Shown here: piece after piece, positions 18,820-30,031 of the stretch
Numbering within the stretch: position 1 is the stretch's first letter
How the letters are laid out: every line of letters starts with the position of its first letter
Source: Undaria pinnatifida
Lineage: Eukaryota > Sar > Phaeophyceae > Laminariales > Alariaceae
Direction: 5' to 3'
Length of the DNA stretch: 64,000 nucleotides
Assembly: GCA_012845835.1 (NCBI GenBank)
Contig: JABAKD010000005.1
Coordinates: 4,354,655 to 4,418,654 of the forward strand
Notes under the pieces: model-generated
The model's input: only the letters and a program-made list of their open reading frames with translations
Databases searched by the model: none
What the model was told of the DNA's origin: nothing
Translations under genes and position numbers: made by a program

Positions 18820-20790
18820 GCAGCCAAGTCAAGACAGCCTGGGTTCGGATCCCGAATAGGGCAGGCAGCCACGGCAGCGATCGTTTGCCGCTCCCCACAG
18901 GACAGCCAAGATAAGGCCCTAGATGCAGGCCCCGAGCACCGCCCAAGAAAAATCACAAGAGGAACGAAGCGAGGTTGGGAAACTCCCATGAGCCCGTACC
19001 ATGAAATCCAACATGCTGTAAACGCCTGCCATTGAGCAACTGCGCAACCGTCATCGCCTGTTCTACAACCTCATCACTGTGCTGCAAGAATGCCCTCCTA
19101 CCGGTCTCTTCAAGTATCACGGCCGGACGGCACCCTGAACAATGTATGTTTTTTTTCGCCCTGACCCTGAAGGCGTCGTTGCACGGAACGTGAAGTCAAT
19201 CACCGTAGCTGCCGAGAGGGACCATCGGGGATGCCAACATCTCGTTCACGCGACGCAGAATCTTGCTGGGGCTCCTCTCGGGGCAATCCACTCTTGGCAG
19301 ACGTCGCTGGCGGTGATGAGACGGGGGGGGGGGGGGTGGTAAGGACTCGGTGTTCCCCCCGAGTCCCGAGAGTCTGTTGCAGGGGCAGGAGGCGGCGAAG
19401 GAGACACCTTCTGACCTGACATTCGCAACTCCGCCAGCAAGGACCACGTTGCTGCCTTGCCCGCTAATTGCCTGCGCGGACCCACTCGGAGGCACCGTCC
19501 GAGCGATACAGCGCATTTCCCGGGAATCATCTTGAGACCCCAGAGCTGCTTTATCCGCCAATAGCTCCCTCTTCCGAGACGACAAGAGGGACCCACGGCT
19601 CTCCCACTCGTTTTCTTGGGGGACGCCTCACCCCTGGGGCCTCTGTCGAAAAACACCGGGGGCAGGCGCCTCCCCCAACTCCGTCCTCAGCCCCTGGAGA
19701 TTTGCACGGCGAGAGCCTGGTCTGGCCGCCCCGGCGACTTGGAAGGGGGGTTGGTTCGCGTCCGCTTCCATACGCGAGTGGTCTTGACGCCCAGTAGTTC
19801 TTCTCTCGGCGCAACGGGAGAGGCCGGCTGGAAGACGGGCTCTGTAGTCCACAAGTATCAAAACTGCTCCGTAGTCATTACCCTGATTACACCAAGTACC
19901 GTGTTCTAAAAGTGCAGAAGAGAATACAGTATGCAGGGAAACTTGATTTGTTGCTTCCCGCCCGTGTATTGTATAGTAACGTTGTAACTAACTTACCAAC
20001 CATCGGTATAAGGAACGCTGCAGGAAATGATGCGAGGAGTGTCGCTGTAGGACAGCGTGTGGGCCAGCTCGACAACCCGTATAGAGTACAGCTGCCCGTA
20101 GCATGAGCATTTGTCCCCGATGGATCAGGTAACGGTCAGCCCCACCTCGATCAACACTGCTTATTTTCTCCTTCTACTTTCTACAAAACATTTTTTCTAT
20201 TTGGTTTATTCACCTTTTCGCGACAAGCGCCCTTTTCCAAACTATGTTATGTGTTTTCTCTCCTTCACAAGTAGTCTTCACAAAACCTTCGGCACCATCT
20301 ATGCAACTCCTATCATAGAGACGGAGCTTCGATATGCAAAACAGTAGCAATACCCGGCAGGTTGCTAATCCTACTACTAGAAAGTTACTTATCGGCAATA
20401 GGCGTCCGGATCGCGCACTAAGCATATTCCCCGCGCGCTAGATTGCATTCGACCCCCCCCCTCCCCTCTTTCCCCCAGTTCTGCATCCGCCCGGCCGAAT
20501 ATATCGTCGCCACCCCCTTCTCTCCCGCGTTCCCTGTCTGTCTGTTGTCCCGACCCTTACCCTTTCGTGGGCATCAGCTAGGCCTCTTGTCGGGGTCGAA
20601 GGGCGGCATCGTTTATGCGCGTGTGGTCGGTTGCTTCGCACCGTCAGCGCCCCAAGCTTGTTGCAGACCGGTGCCCAGGCGGCTTTGCCCCCCCCCTGTT
20701 CTGCCGGCTTGCGCCCGTGCAATGGCTAAGCTTCCGGAGAGAGTGAACCCATCCCGTCACAGCGCCAGGGTCACGCTACGGCAGTAGTAG
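18820..20790. other. GC-rich region without a recognised gene
   Basis: Several overlapping open frames of 60-130 codons occur on both strands. The minus frame near 19200-19585 (for example SNVVLAGGVANVRSEGVSF) looks partly protein-like, perhaps more decayed coding sequence. Poly(G) at 19323 and poly(C) at 20450 interrupt it. Nothing can be assigned. Confidence 0.3.
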
Positions 20791-21016
20791 GTGTTGCCAG
20801 GTGTTGCACTTTAGAGACCAGTTAATTCTCCCAGGCGAGTTGATTTCGATGTGAAGGTTTCAAAACAAGGTGTTGGATACCTACTCCGCCTATCCCATGG
20901 GAATATCAATCAAGGAATCTCCGCATACTTTTTTTTCTAGCTTTTTATGTAGGGTGAGTTGTTGTGTAGATCTTCTGGACTCTGAGGAGCCGCACACAGG
21001 AAAGAGCAAGCCTACC

Positions 21017-21205
21017 TGGGTTGAGCCACTCGCACGAGCGACTCAGTACCCCACGGACGAAGAACGTTATTTCGATTATTTTTTTGTGCGCAGAGTAGCT
21101 TGCCTCATTGCGTTGCGGAATCATGTCGCGAACGTTAACCGCGCAAAAGCACAAGGCCGCAACACGGTAAAGGGGGCTCACTCGTTCGTGCGAATGACGC
21201 CGAAC
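21017..21205 (-). repeat. Palindrome-bounded element P, copy 2 (diverged)
   Basis: On +, GAGCCACTCGCACGAGCGAC then TCAGTACCCCACGG, a T-rich middle and GGCTCACTCGTTCGTGCG near 21176. This is the inverse of the order in copies 1 and 4. Confidence 0.5.
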
Positions 21206-21351
21206 CACTGTAAACACAAAACGGCCCCAAACATGACCCCGCTGCCGTTGCCTGGGTCGAAAATAACGTACAACCCCTTCCGGCATCAGCATTGCGACAA
21301 CGAGAGCAGGAACGGCAGCAGCAGCAAGCAGCACAACCGCAGCAGGGGGAG

Positions 21352-21568
21352 GAGCCAGCCGTGTTTTAAACTCTTCTGTTACTTTTGTGCCAGCCGTGTT
21401 TCAAACCCTTCTGTTGCTTTTGTGCCAGCCGTGTTTCAAACTCTTCTGTTGCTTTTGTGCCAGCCGTGTTTCAAGCTCTTCTGTTGCTTTTGTGCCAGCC
21501 GTGTTCCAAACTCTTCTTGCTTAATTGTGCCAGCCGTGTTTCGAACTCTTCTTGCTTAATTGTGCCAG
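21352..21568 (+). repeat. Minisatellite, 35-bp unit, about six copies
   Basis: GTGCCAGCCGTGTTTC begins units at 21387, 21422, 21457, 21492 and 21527, with partial units at each end. The period is exactly 35 bp. The last two units share CTTGCTTAATT, a variant not in the first four. Confidence 0.85.
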
Positions 21569-21989
21569 TAGTCACGGCGTATGTATGCGTGCGTGGTGAT
21601 TTGGATAAGCCCAGTTGTTTATACAGGCTGGCTCGCGGAGACAGAAGTCACGATGCTCGGAGTGCCATCTGGCGGGGAGGAGAGACAAATGCGTAGATTT
21701 TTGAAGTAAGTGCGGCTGATGGGCTGTGCCTCACAGTCACGCGGTGACCCCAACCATGAGAGATTAGAGGCTGCATATTACATTGAATATAAGTGCTCGG
21801 GGAACCATGGGTTCCGCCGCGTCTCCGAAGATGCGTTACAGTTTCATGAACCACAAATAATAGTCAAATCAAGATTTGATACGAGCACAAACCAACCTTC
21901 GCCCTGCTTGTAACACAGTAGTCATGATAACGTTCATTCAAACCGAACACTAAAACATCCAAAATATGCTTGTTGCACCAAAAACCAAA

Positions 21990-22140
21990 TTATCCCAAAA
22001 ACAGCAACCAATATTTTACCTCAAATAAACGCACTCCCAAAGCCTTCGATCAAGCACGCTTTGTTCATTCCTGAAATCAATCAAGATAAAAATCTCATAT
22101 TTTTTTTCGTCCAGTACTCTCAAATACAAAACAACAAGGC
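21990..22140 (+). repeat. Isolated diverged unit of the 115-bp minisatellite
   Basis: ACCAATATTTTACCTC, CACTCCCAAAGCCTTCGATC and CTGAAATCAATCAAGATAAA resemble units of the array at 23.0-23.9 kb. Confidence 0.45.
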
Positions 22141-22787
22141 TACGCACGGTAGGGGGCACACCCCCAACGTTTCACTGCCATCGGGTTCAATCTCAACGAA
22201 CGCTGCACATACGTGGTAGTCGGATCGCAGGAAGACTGATTCCACGATAGCCCCCCCCCCCAAAAAAAACGCGATTTATTTAACGAACATTTTATGGTTT
22301 CTCGACACGATGAAGGATGCTATGAAAGTATATAGTCTACATCTTCACAAAAAGTTGTTGTTTGCGAAGGAATACTACCTAACGACGACGCCGGAGTGGC
22401 AAGGGGGCACAGTACGTCAGAGGGAGATACGGTCGGGAGCCGGTTTCGAAACCGACGATTTGATTTGAAGAAAAGTTAGTCTGTAGTCGCGGGAGCTACC
22501 GTAGAACGACTCGCAAGCACTAAAAAAAAAAACACGGTTATTCACGGATCAACGTACGACCCGGGGCGCGGGTCAGGAGCTTTTCCGAGCTCGCGGGTAT
22601 AGTCGGGTCGGATCCGGAGGTGTTCGAAAACTCGCGGGTCGGGCTGGGTTTGGTCACGAGGTTTTCAAATCATCACGGGTCAGGTCGGGCAATGATCAAC
22701 GCTACGCTCTTCTACGAGGGTCCCCCCTATTTTCACCAACGACCGCGGGTGTTCACGATCATCACACCATATCATACTATACCTACT

Positions 22788-22990
22788 ATCATACTCGCGC
22801 CAGTGACTCTGTAGTACCTCACTGACCAAAACACGTTCCTTCAGCGATTTTTTTGTTGCAGCGTAGCTCTGTTAACAACTATTCCTTTCCCTGTTAATAA
22901 TGTGGAGAAATTTAAACAGCACGGAAAAGCCCGTGACCGCAGGGAACAACAGGGGAGGCACTCGCGCGAGTGACACCGGAGGCACTGAAG
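22788..22990 (-). repeat. Palindrome-bounded element P, copy 3
   Basis: On +, ACTCGCGCCAGTGACTCTG, TACCTCACTGACC, GCAGCGTAGCTCTG, ACAGCACGGAAAAGCC, then GGCACTCGCGCGAGTGACAC. Aligned in reverse complement it matches 45455-45665 throughout. Confidence 0.65.
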
Positions 22991-23029
22991 AAAAAAGTGC
23001 CCAAAAGGGGGTAGTAACAACGTAATAAC

Positions 23030-23880
23030 CTCCTTGCCGTAGCTTTGGTCAACAACTCCCCAAGCCTTTGATCAATCAAGCAAAACTCGATACTGAAACA
23101 AAAAAAAACAAATAATAGCTCAAATTTCATCATCGAAAACTCTCAAAAACAACCAATGTTTTCCCCCCAAAATTAACACACTCCACCAAGTCTTCCGTCA
23201 AGCGAAACTCAATACTGAAAGTAATATAAACCTCAAGTTTCATCATCGAAAACTCTCAAAAACAACCAATCAATGTTTTTTCCCCAAAGTTAACATACTC
23301 CACCAAGTCTTCCGTCAAGTGATACTCAATACTGAAAGTAAGATAAAACCTCAAATTTCATCATCGAAAACTCTCAAAAACAACCAATGTTTTTTCCCCA
23401 AAATTAACATACTCCACCAAGTCTTCCATCAAGCGAAACTCAATACTGAAAGTATTGTACAGCCTCAAAAATATTATCTTCGAATACTCTCAAAAATAAC
23501 CAATGTTTCCCCAAAATTATTATACTCTCAGGTCTGCCATCGAGCGAAACTCAATACCGAAAATCAAGACAAAACCTCAAATTTCATGTATATCCCAACA
23601 CTCTAAAAACAAGCAATATTTCCCTTTCAAATTAATATACTCCCAGGTTTCCATCAAGCGAAACTCACTACCGAAATCAAGATAAAAAATCTCAAATTTC
23701 ATCATCCAATACTGTCAAGGTCAACCATCCCCCCCCCAATTAATACGTATAGTCTATACTCCCAATCAATCCTTCGCGATCAAGCAAAATTTAATATCGA
23801 AACCACGACAAAAATCTCAAAACTTTCGCCATCCAATTACCTTAAAAACCAATATTTTCACCTCCTCCTCAGATATTTGA
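23030..23880 (+). repeat. Minisatellite, about 115-bp unit, about seven copies
   Basis: AATACTGAAA or a variant recurs near 23088, 23211, 23328, 23442, 23553, 23667 and 23791, spaced 111-124 bp. Each unit holds CTCAAATTTCATCATCGAAA, ACTCTCAAAAACAACC and a C-run with AAAATTAACATACTCC. Divergence rises to the right. No coding potential. Confidence 0.85.
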
Positions 23881-24175
23881 CCAGGAGGAGTTCATCGCAA
23901 GACTACGATGAAACCCGAAAGACTTCCCCCCGCGGTATATTGCCTTTGTTTGGTTAAGAAAACCGCGTGCTGAAAAGAAGGCGCCACGTGGATTTTATCG
24001 ATACTGCCATCTCTTTCCGCCCTACCAGCTTCCTGGGATAGTATGGTGCCGTACGTCTATGCGCTTGGAGTTCGAGTCGGTGATGGAGTTTTTCGCAAGC
24101 TGCACGGCGCCCTCGTCGTCCTCACACACCGGCGGTATGCACTGCATGCCAACATCAGGCAACTTGAAACGCCAA

Positions 24176-24262
24176 ACATGCCGCTAAAACATGCCTCTAA
24201 AGCATGCCTCTGAAACATACGTGCCTCTAAAACACGCCTCTAAAACATGCCTCTAAAACAGC
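24176..24262 (+). repeat. Short tandem repeat of GCCTCTAAAACAT
   Basis: ATGCC(G/T)CTAAAACATGCC and variants recur about six times with a unit of 16-18 bp. Confidence 0.7.
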
Positions 24263-24335
24263 ACTTCTTTAATGACGTCTGCAAGCACCACATACATGCT
24301 CTGCCTCCGCGCAGTAGAGAGTGTGATGACTTCGT

Positions 24336-24660
24336 ACCGGTTATCTAATCGAAACTCATATTTTTAAGCTGTGTGTGATACTCCCATCTCGAGTATTGCT
24401 GCATGTTTGTCCTCATTAACCCCTTTAGAGCCCCCGAACCCCTCCCTATACTAAATCCAAGTAATTTTGTCCCCAAAAACGGGTTTCCAGTTGTAAAGGG
24501 GTTAAGGGGATACGTCGGCGAATCCCCTTAGATCTACGACGTAGCTTGTACCAGAGTCAACAGGGTGGTGATGTTAATCGATCTGTGCGCGGAAATTTAA
24601 AACCGATTGTTTTGCGAGAGACAAAATATTACGCGGCTGTGGAGAATAAAAATGAATTGG
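24336..24660 (+). repeat. Dispersed repeat R, copy 1 (with nested TTAA MITE)
   Basis: TCGAAACTCATATTTTTAAG, GCTGTGTGTGATACTCCCAT, TGTCCTCATTAA, then the MITE, then GTCGGCGAATCCCC and CTGTGCGCGGAAATTTAAAA. It matches copy 2 once the MITE is removed. Confidence 0.7.
24416..24505 (+). mobile_element. 82-bp TTAA-flanked MITE, copy b, with a visible empty site
   Basis: The element at 24420-24501 is flanked by TTAA (24416-24419 and 24502-24505). It splits a larger repeat. The paralogues of that repeat near 24978 and near 44250 (inverted) read straight through CCTCATTAAGGATATAGG with a single TTAA, proving insertion at TTAA with duplication. Confidence 0.85.
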
Positions 24661-24889
24661 AGCTACTGCATGGATGGGTGGAGCTCGAAAGGTGAAGAGA
24701 TTACATCACACTTGTGAGTCGTTGCACGGTGGTAGCCTTCCCAGCACTTCTTTAACGAAATCGCCGGTTTTGAAACCAGCTCCCGGTCGTTTATCCTGAA
24801 ATGCGGTTACCCTTGCCATCCCGACGGTCATCGATCGCTAGCCTTTTGCAAACAAGAGCATGTATTATTATAAAAATTAAAATACACTC

Positions 24890-25370
24890 CAGCTGTGAGA
24901 TCGAAGATTTCGTCGAAACTCATCTTTGCAAGCTGTGTGTGATACTCCGATCGCGCGCATTACGAGTTGTGTGTCCTCATTAAGGATATAGGTCGGCGAC
25001 TCCCCTTACAGCTACAGTGTAGCTATCAGGGTCAACAGGATGATTTTAGTCAGTCTGTGCGCGGAAACTATAAAACCCGTTTCTGAGGGGGACAAAATCT
25101 GACAGCTGTGAAGGCAAAGGGGGGGGCTGGTTTTGATCAAAAGCGAGCGGGTTTGGAGGGGGGGCGGGAGGGGGGGGGGAAAGGGGCACTTTGTGCATGT
25201 AAGCTATAAATCCTTTCGAGGGGATAAATCTGACGGTTTTGGCACCAGTATATTATTGGGGGCGGGGGGGGGGGGGCAGCTCGATATGTGCCTGGAAACT
25301 ATACATTATTTCGAGGGGATAAATGTGACATTTTTGGAAATAATACATCAGTTTATCGTGTATATTCTGG
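24890..25370 (+). repeat. Dispersed repeat R, copy 2, with G-rich tandem expansion
   Basis: TCGAAACTCATCTTTGCAAG, GTGTGTCCTCATTAAGG and CTGTGCGCGGAAACTATAAA, followed by two further degenerate repeats of the end (CTATAAATCCTTTCGAGGGG near 25204 and CTATACATTATTTCGAGGGG near 25299) separated by poly(G) tracts. Confidence 0.65.
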
Positions 25371-25800
25371 GATAAGTCGTACAATCAGTGAGTAAAGAGA
25401 GGGTGGAGTGTTCGAGGTGGTGGGGTTGGGATGGGTTGGGGGGGGAGGGTGGGGGGTGGGGGCGGGGGCGGGGGGCGGGGGGGGGGGGGGGGAAAGGGCT
25501 TTAGGTATTATGAAGAATATACGTTTTCACGCCACTTTTCCTTGTGCCGAGAAGTCGTGAAACCTTCGTTAACCCCTTTACAACTGGAAACCCGTTTTTG
25601 GGGACAAAATTACTTGGATTTAGTATAGGGAGGGGTTCGGGGGTTCGAAAGGGGTTGAAGAAAATCGCTGGTTTTGGGGTGGGCGATGGTAGAATCAGTC
25701 TCGTGGGGTAGTGCTTGATACCTCTGACGGATTTTTATTTTTCGTGGGGCGGCAGGGAAAGGACGGGGGTGGGGGGGAGGGGGGGGGGGGAGGGATGGGA
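25120..25800 (+). repeat. G-rich, G4-prone region
   Basis: Repeated runs of 4-18 Gs at about 25140-25190, 25258-25276, 25430-25495 and 25765-25795 lie on the + strand. TTAA MITE copy c lies between them. No gene is seen here. Confidence 0.7.
25569..25658 (-). mobile_element. 82-bp TTAA MITE, copy c
   Basis: The element at 25573-25654 has the same orientation as copy a. The left flank is TTAA and the right flank has drifted to TTGA. Internal sequence is nearly identical to copies a and b. Confidence 0.75.
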
Positions 25801-26219
25801 GTGGATGAGAGCAAAATAGTCTACCTACATACCAGGTACAGCTAAATGCAGATTGATGCCCAATATTTCAAAGATAACAAGCTACGTACGAGGTGTGGAT
25901 GGGAGCAACATACATATGCGTGGTGTTGTCTTTACGTTTATGTTCGTGTTGTATTTCCTTATAATATGAGTACTACAAATGATACTATTTATGGTATGCA
26001 TATAGACTAGACTATATGCTGTTGCGTTGCATCTTGTGTGGTATTCGTGTGTGTTTCCTGGCATGAATAACTTGAAGATCGTCCACAATAATAGTATACT
26101 GCTGCGGTTGTTGTTGCACATGATGAGTATGCAATGGTGTCACCTGAGCTATAATAGACAAACGTTGGACCTGGACCACACCCTGTACAATAGGTTCCAG
26201 GTCAATACCGACAATCGAT

Positions 26220-26400
26220 AGGATCCTATTATTCCAAAAATAGTCTAATGAGTAGGAGGCCTATTATTATTGTTGCTTGTGATGGGTATATCGATAGGCA
26301 ATTCTTAGAGCTTTTATTGTGACCGGCAATAATAATAGGTATCGATTGACACCTTCATTGATCTACTGATGGGCCAATATCGCATTGACATGTAATGTCA
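26220..26400 (+). repeat. Left fragment of the ATCGAT / CAATAG array
   Basis: ATATCGATAGGC, CAATAATAATAGG and GGTATCGATTGACAC occur here with the same spacing as at 30-31 kb. It adjoins the left LTR. Confidence 0.45.
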
Positions 26401-26412
26401 AAACCTTTCGGT

Positions 26413-26674
26413 TGTACCGCTGAGGACGTATCATGTATCATTGGGGATTTTACCGTACATAGAATACCATATGGTTAGATACATTTTTTCAGGGAGTTCA
26501 ATTGTCACCGTTGGCGTTTCTTGGGAGGTCTTGAGATCTTGAGATACAAAGTACAACCGGGAAGGTCCGTAGCCCATGGCTTGGCATTTCCCCGTGTGGA
26601 TAACGAACACGAACTGTTGCGTTGTGGACAAACGCACTCCGAGTCTACGAGGGAAAGTCCTCGGAGAGCTGACA
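26413..26674 (+). repeat. 5' LTR of the gypsy relic
   Basis: It begins TGTACCGCTGAGGACG and ends GAGAGCTGACA, so TG...CA. It shares TTGGCGTTTCTTG, CTTGAGATCTTGAGAT, GGACAAACGCACTCC and AGTCCTCGGAG with the right copy. Confidence 0.6.
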
Positions 26675-26825
26675 CCACCGGGCCCGCGGTCGCGCGAGTC
26701 GGCACTACAATTCAATTATATTGGGTAAGTTCTGCTTACTGCACAAAACCTGACCAGTTTTTTTTTCGGAGGCCGGAAAAACGCTGTTTTGCGTGCTGGC
26801 GTGGGACACCAGCCAAACGCAATGA

Positions 26826-27892
26826 ATGGAAGAAGATCCTAGCGCAGCGACAGGAGGGCGAGCGCAGGGCGCTGGCGGAGTCCATTCTGCAAGTTGGGGC
26901 AACCTGAGAGGTGGAGGCCGAGCCGGCGGCCGGCTGGGGCCAGAAGTCAAGGTGGCAATAGGAGGAGACAGGCCACCTGGGTTGGGTGGTGATGTTGTTA
27001 CCTTCGAAGATATTCACGAGTTTCTTGTTGCTTACTCGGAGTACGAGCAGCAGATGCATCTTCACAAACCTAGATGGAGGAAACCGGTTGCTCGCGAGGA
27101 GGCGAGAGCTGATAGACTCGGCGACCCAAATTATGGTGGCTGATGAGTTCTACGACGGCAAGCCCTGGGTCGACCTGAGCTACTGAAAGGGCTCATAGGT
27201 TTGCTGGCGTTGATATGAAGCAGACGAGTGATGAGGATTTTCGCCGCCAGATATTCCGCGTGCTGAAGTTGGATGCGAGCATACCGGTAGATAACAGAGG
27301 GTGTTCATGCTAAAGCGTGCCCTGCGGAAATACCTTGCAACAGCGGGCTCACAAAGGTGGTGAAGCCCGATGGTCGGCAGTACACGCTAAAGCATGGCAA
27401 GGTGCTGGTTGAGGCAATAACGGCGGGAATCGAACCACACTCGAGTTCCGCCGCAAGGTGGAAGGGAATATGCGTTTCGATCTCGTAACGCATGACCCTG
27501 ACGCGTTGTTCAACATTATTGCCAAGCAGCAACGGGGCTAAGCTGTAGTTGAGGCCAATGATGCTGAACGTCGGCAAAAAGCAAAATGGCGTGACGGTAG
27601 GTCGATGACTGTTGCGGGGACCAAGCCGAAGGGAAGTGCTGCAGGCGAGCACGACTCGCGCGAGAATGCCGAGACTGCCGGTGTGAAAGCAGAGCGGAAT
27701 CGCCGGTACGACAACAACGATTGCTTTGCATGTGGCAAGCAGGGACACAAGCAGCGGGATGGCCCCCAAAGCCAGCAGGGTAAGGCAGGAAAAGGCGTCC
27801 ATATAGCCAGAGCTACGGCCCGACCACCATACAGCAGCAGCGGTCCAAAACCGGTCCCGCTCAGCATACCCGGATCAAGACAACTGGAATAG
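26826..27892 (+). pseudogene. gag-like remnant with mutated CCHC zinc knuckle
   Basis: Frames broken by stops encode protein-like pieces: VDMKQTSDEDFRRQIFRVLK near 27215, FRRKVEGNMRFDLVTHDP near 27450, and an open frame 27605-27892. The latter carries CFACGKQGHKQRDG at about 27723-27764, a CX2CX4HX4C knuckle whose last Cys is Gly (GGC where TGC is expected). Confidence 0.65.
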
Positions 27893-28135
27893 CCCCTGCC
27901 TCCACCACCCCTCGAGCTAGTGGGTACCAGACCTTCCGCATCAAAAGCGGCGGTTACGAAAACCGAACCTGCTGCGCCTGAAGCGTCTCCGCAGAATGAC
28001 GACGACTACGTGTGCATTCGCGTGCCGCGGGAGAAGATGGCGCCAATGGATAACGGGCTCACTGATACGGTGTAACACCAGGTTTCCCAAAGCGTTGGGC
28101 CACAGAATGCAGCACCAGTTCTTCACTCCGTTCTG

Positions 28136-29040
28136 GTGCAGCCGCCGGCTCCCGCGTCACAGCAGTGGTGTGCAGCTTCCAGCACCATTTATTCCGCACG
28201 TATCACGGTCGTGCAGCCTGGCGGATGTGGCGACACGATCGTGGATTCGGTAGATATCGAACCGCATGTGGAGAGCCTGACGCAGCATCTCGCCGGGCGT
28301 TTTGCAGCTCCCGGTGCTTCCGCGGCTGCTGAGGTCAGAGTGCTCATGGATTATGTTTCAAGCATCACAGCAGTGTCGGAGGAGCTGGTACAGGCCCTGC
28401 GAGGACAGCCGGAGATGATGCAAACCGCGTTGACTCGGGCGTTTGTTGGCCATGCGCGTGTGGTGACGTCGTTGGGCCAGGAGTGTGATATTGAGACGCA
28501 ATCTTGTCCGCTCCACTTAACGATCGATACACCACGGGAACCAGTCCGATTTAACATGCCGTTTACCGTGCTCCCCGGGAGAGGCGATGTGGTTATCATC
28601 GGGCAGAAGACGTGGAAAGAGCAACTCGGCATCGACTTCATGGCGCAGCTCAAGGCCTCTGTACTGAAGACACAAGAGCGCCAAGATGGCGCTGGGATGG
28701 AGCTTACAGCTCGTTCTGTGGGCGAGCCCAACGATGGTGCTGTGCTGCGAGCAGCGATGGCTGTCACAGTGTTCGTGCCAGGCGGCGACGCGCCAGGCGA
28801 CGTGGACAATGAGGCACCGACGCCGCCGTCTCAACGGCCTATGATATTCCAGGATGCCGAGGTGGAAATGCGGGATCGTTTGGGCGTGCTGAAGACGGCT
28901 GTCGACAACGCTGTTGACCATGGCTCCCCGCCGGAATGTGCTAAGATGCTGCGCGATATCGTTTTTCGCACGCACCTTGACGTGTTTTGTCGGGCTTTTT
29001 CGGGTGACCCACCTGCACGAGAGAAGCCTGTGGCGGTCCT
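28136..29040 (+). pseudogene. Retropepsin and pre-RT linker remnant
   Basis: The frame is open from before 28136. It reads VLMDYVSSITAVSEELV, where a D-S/T-G active site is expected but D-Y-V is present. Then come PLHLTIDTP, RFNMPFTVLPGRGDVVIIG and LGIDFMAQLKASVLK, typical of the C-terminal half of gypsy proteases. The linker ends DVFCRAFSGDPPA, the usual lead-in to reverse transcriptase. RT itself is absent. Protease activity is unlikely. Confidence 0.65.
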
Positions 29041-29100
29041 GCTTCATTCAGGGGCAAGCGTGATGCGGGCGAAGCCCCCACCTAAGCGTAATCGCCTACC

Positions 29101-29330
29101 GTGGAGTGCAGCAGCGTCTTGCCGCGACCGCCGCTCAGTGGTGACGACAAGTTTGCCGTCAAGGTGGCCTGGGAAGGGCCGAGGGAGGCGGAGAGCACCA
29201 CCTGGGAGCCAGTGTCGCGCGTGTTTGATGGCGCGACGGCCGTGCTGCGAAAAGAGCTCAAGGCGCTGCGGCTCAACACGAATCAAAAGCGGGGACTCGT
29301 ACAGCGGTATGGGCTGCGTTATTTTTCGTT
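29101..29330 (+). pseudogene. Chromodomain-like remnant of the integrase C-terminus
   Basis: The frame opening at 29101 encodes FAVKVAWEGPREAESTTWE followed by PVSRVFDGATAVLRKELKAL. The W.G....STWEP pattern is that of chromodomains at the end of gypsy integrases. It lies about 60 bp after the pre-RT linker and in another frame, marking the deletion junction. Confidence 0.6.
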
Positions 29331-29829
29331 ATGTGGTTTTGGGGGGGGATCCCGAGTTCAGATTTGCTGATTTTCGGCTTTATCCGAATTCCGAATTTCG
29401 AGTTTTTTTTTCCTGGCCTGAAACTTCTGCGCATGGCGCTGATAGCACCTGACGCAGCCACAGCTGGCGGTTCATCGCTGAGGCTGGGTGTGGACAGAGC
29501 ATGTCCGGAGTTGATTATTCCGTTTTAGAGGGGTGGCTATGTACTGAAATACGCATTCCTTGTGTGGTCTGGGTTTCGGCAAGTTAGATGCGCAATTGGA
29601 GGCGTGACGCTTGGTGTGTGGTTTGCTTTAAGATGCATTGATGGTAACGCGGCTGTTGAGCAATCGTTGTTCACGGTCAGTACACGTGGTACATCTTAAG
29701 TCGTGGTGAAACTGACCGGGATGTGTTGGACTTGACCATTGCCCGACGTGCGGACAGTTATGCTTATCAAAGCTACTCGGTCTAAGCCAACTTATGGTTG
29801 GTAGCCCGAGATGGGCCTTTGGGGTGTGC

Positions 29830-30031
29830 TGTACCGCTGTGGTCGTATCATTCGGGCATTTTACCGTTTGTCACTATTGGCGTTTCTTGTGAGCTCTTGA
29901 GATCTTGAGATGCAACCGGGAAGGTCCATTGCCGATGGCATGTCACTTCCCCGTGTGATAACGAACGAACTAGTACTGCATTGTGGACAAACGCACTCCA
30001 AGCCTATGACGGGAAGTCCTCGGAGCTGATA
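29830..30031 (+). repeat. 3' LTR of the gypsy relic (internal deletions)
   Basis: It begins TGTACCGCTGTGGTCG and carries the shared blocks in the same order with several small deletions. It is about 60 bp shorter than the left copy, so the pair is old. Confidence 0.6.

Larger units (their letters stand above)
26413..30031 (+). mobile_element. Relic Ty3/gypsy (chromodomain) LTR retrotransposon with deleted RT-RH-IN
   Basis: Direct terminal repeats (26413-26674 and 29830-30031) enclose gag-like remnants with a zinc knuckle, a retropepsin-type region, the pre-RT linker and directly after it a chromodomain-like segment. Order and content match a Ty3/gypsy chromovirus from which the block between the linker and the chromodomain is missing, normally about 3 kb. 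Stops and frameshifts throughout gag show it is dead. The flanks on both sides carry the ATCGAT/CAATAG degenerate array, so it probably inserted into that array. Confidence 0.7.

Noticed and set aside
18835..18870. Second box B-like motif GGTTCGGATCCC
   Set aside because: No tRNA cloverleaf can be built around it.
20870..21559. 229-codon + strand ORF with Cys/Phe-rich repeats
   Set aside because: The repeats come from a 35-bp minisatellite. 35 is not a multiple of three, so the frame cycles and no protein repeat is conserved; the rest overlaps element P.
23030..23880. CRISPR-like regularly spaced repeats
   Set aside because: The whole 115-bp unit is repeated with no unique spacers, in a eukaryotic genome. 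It is a minisatellite.
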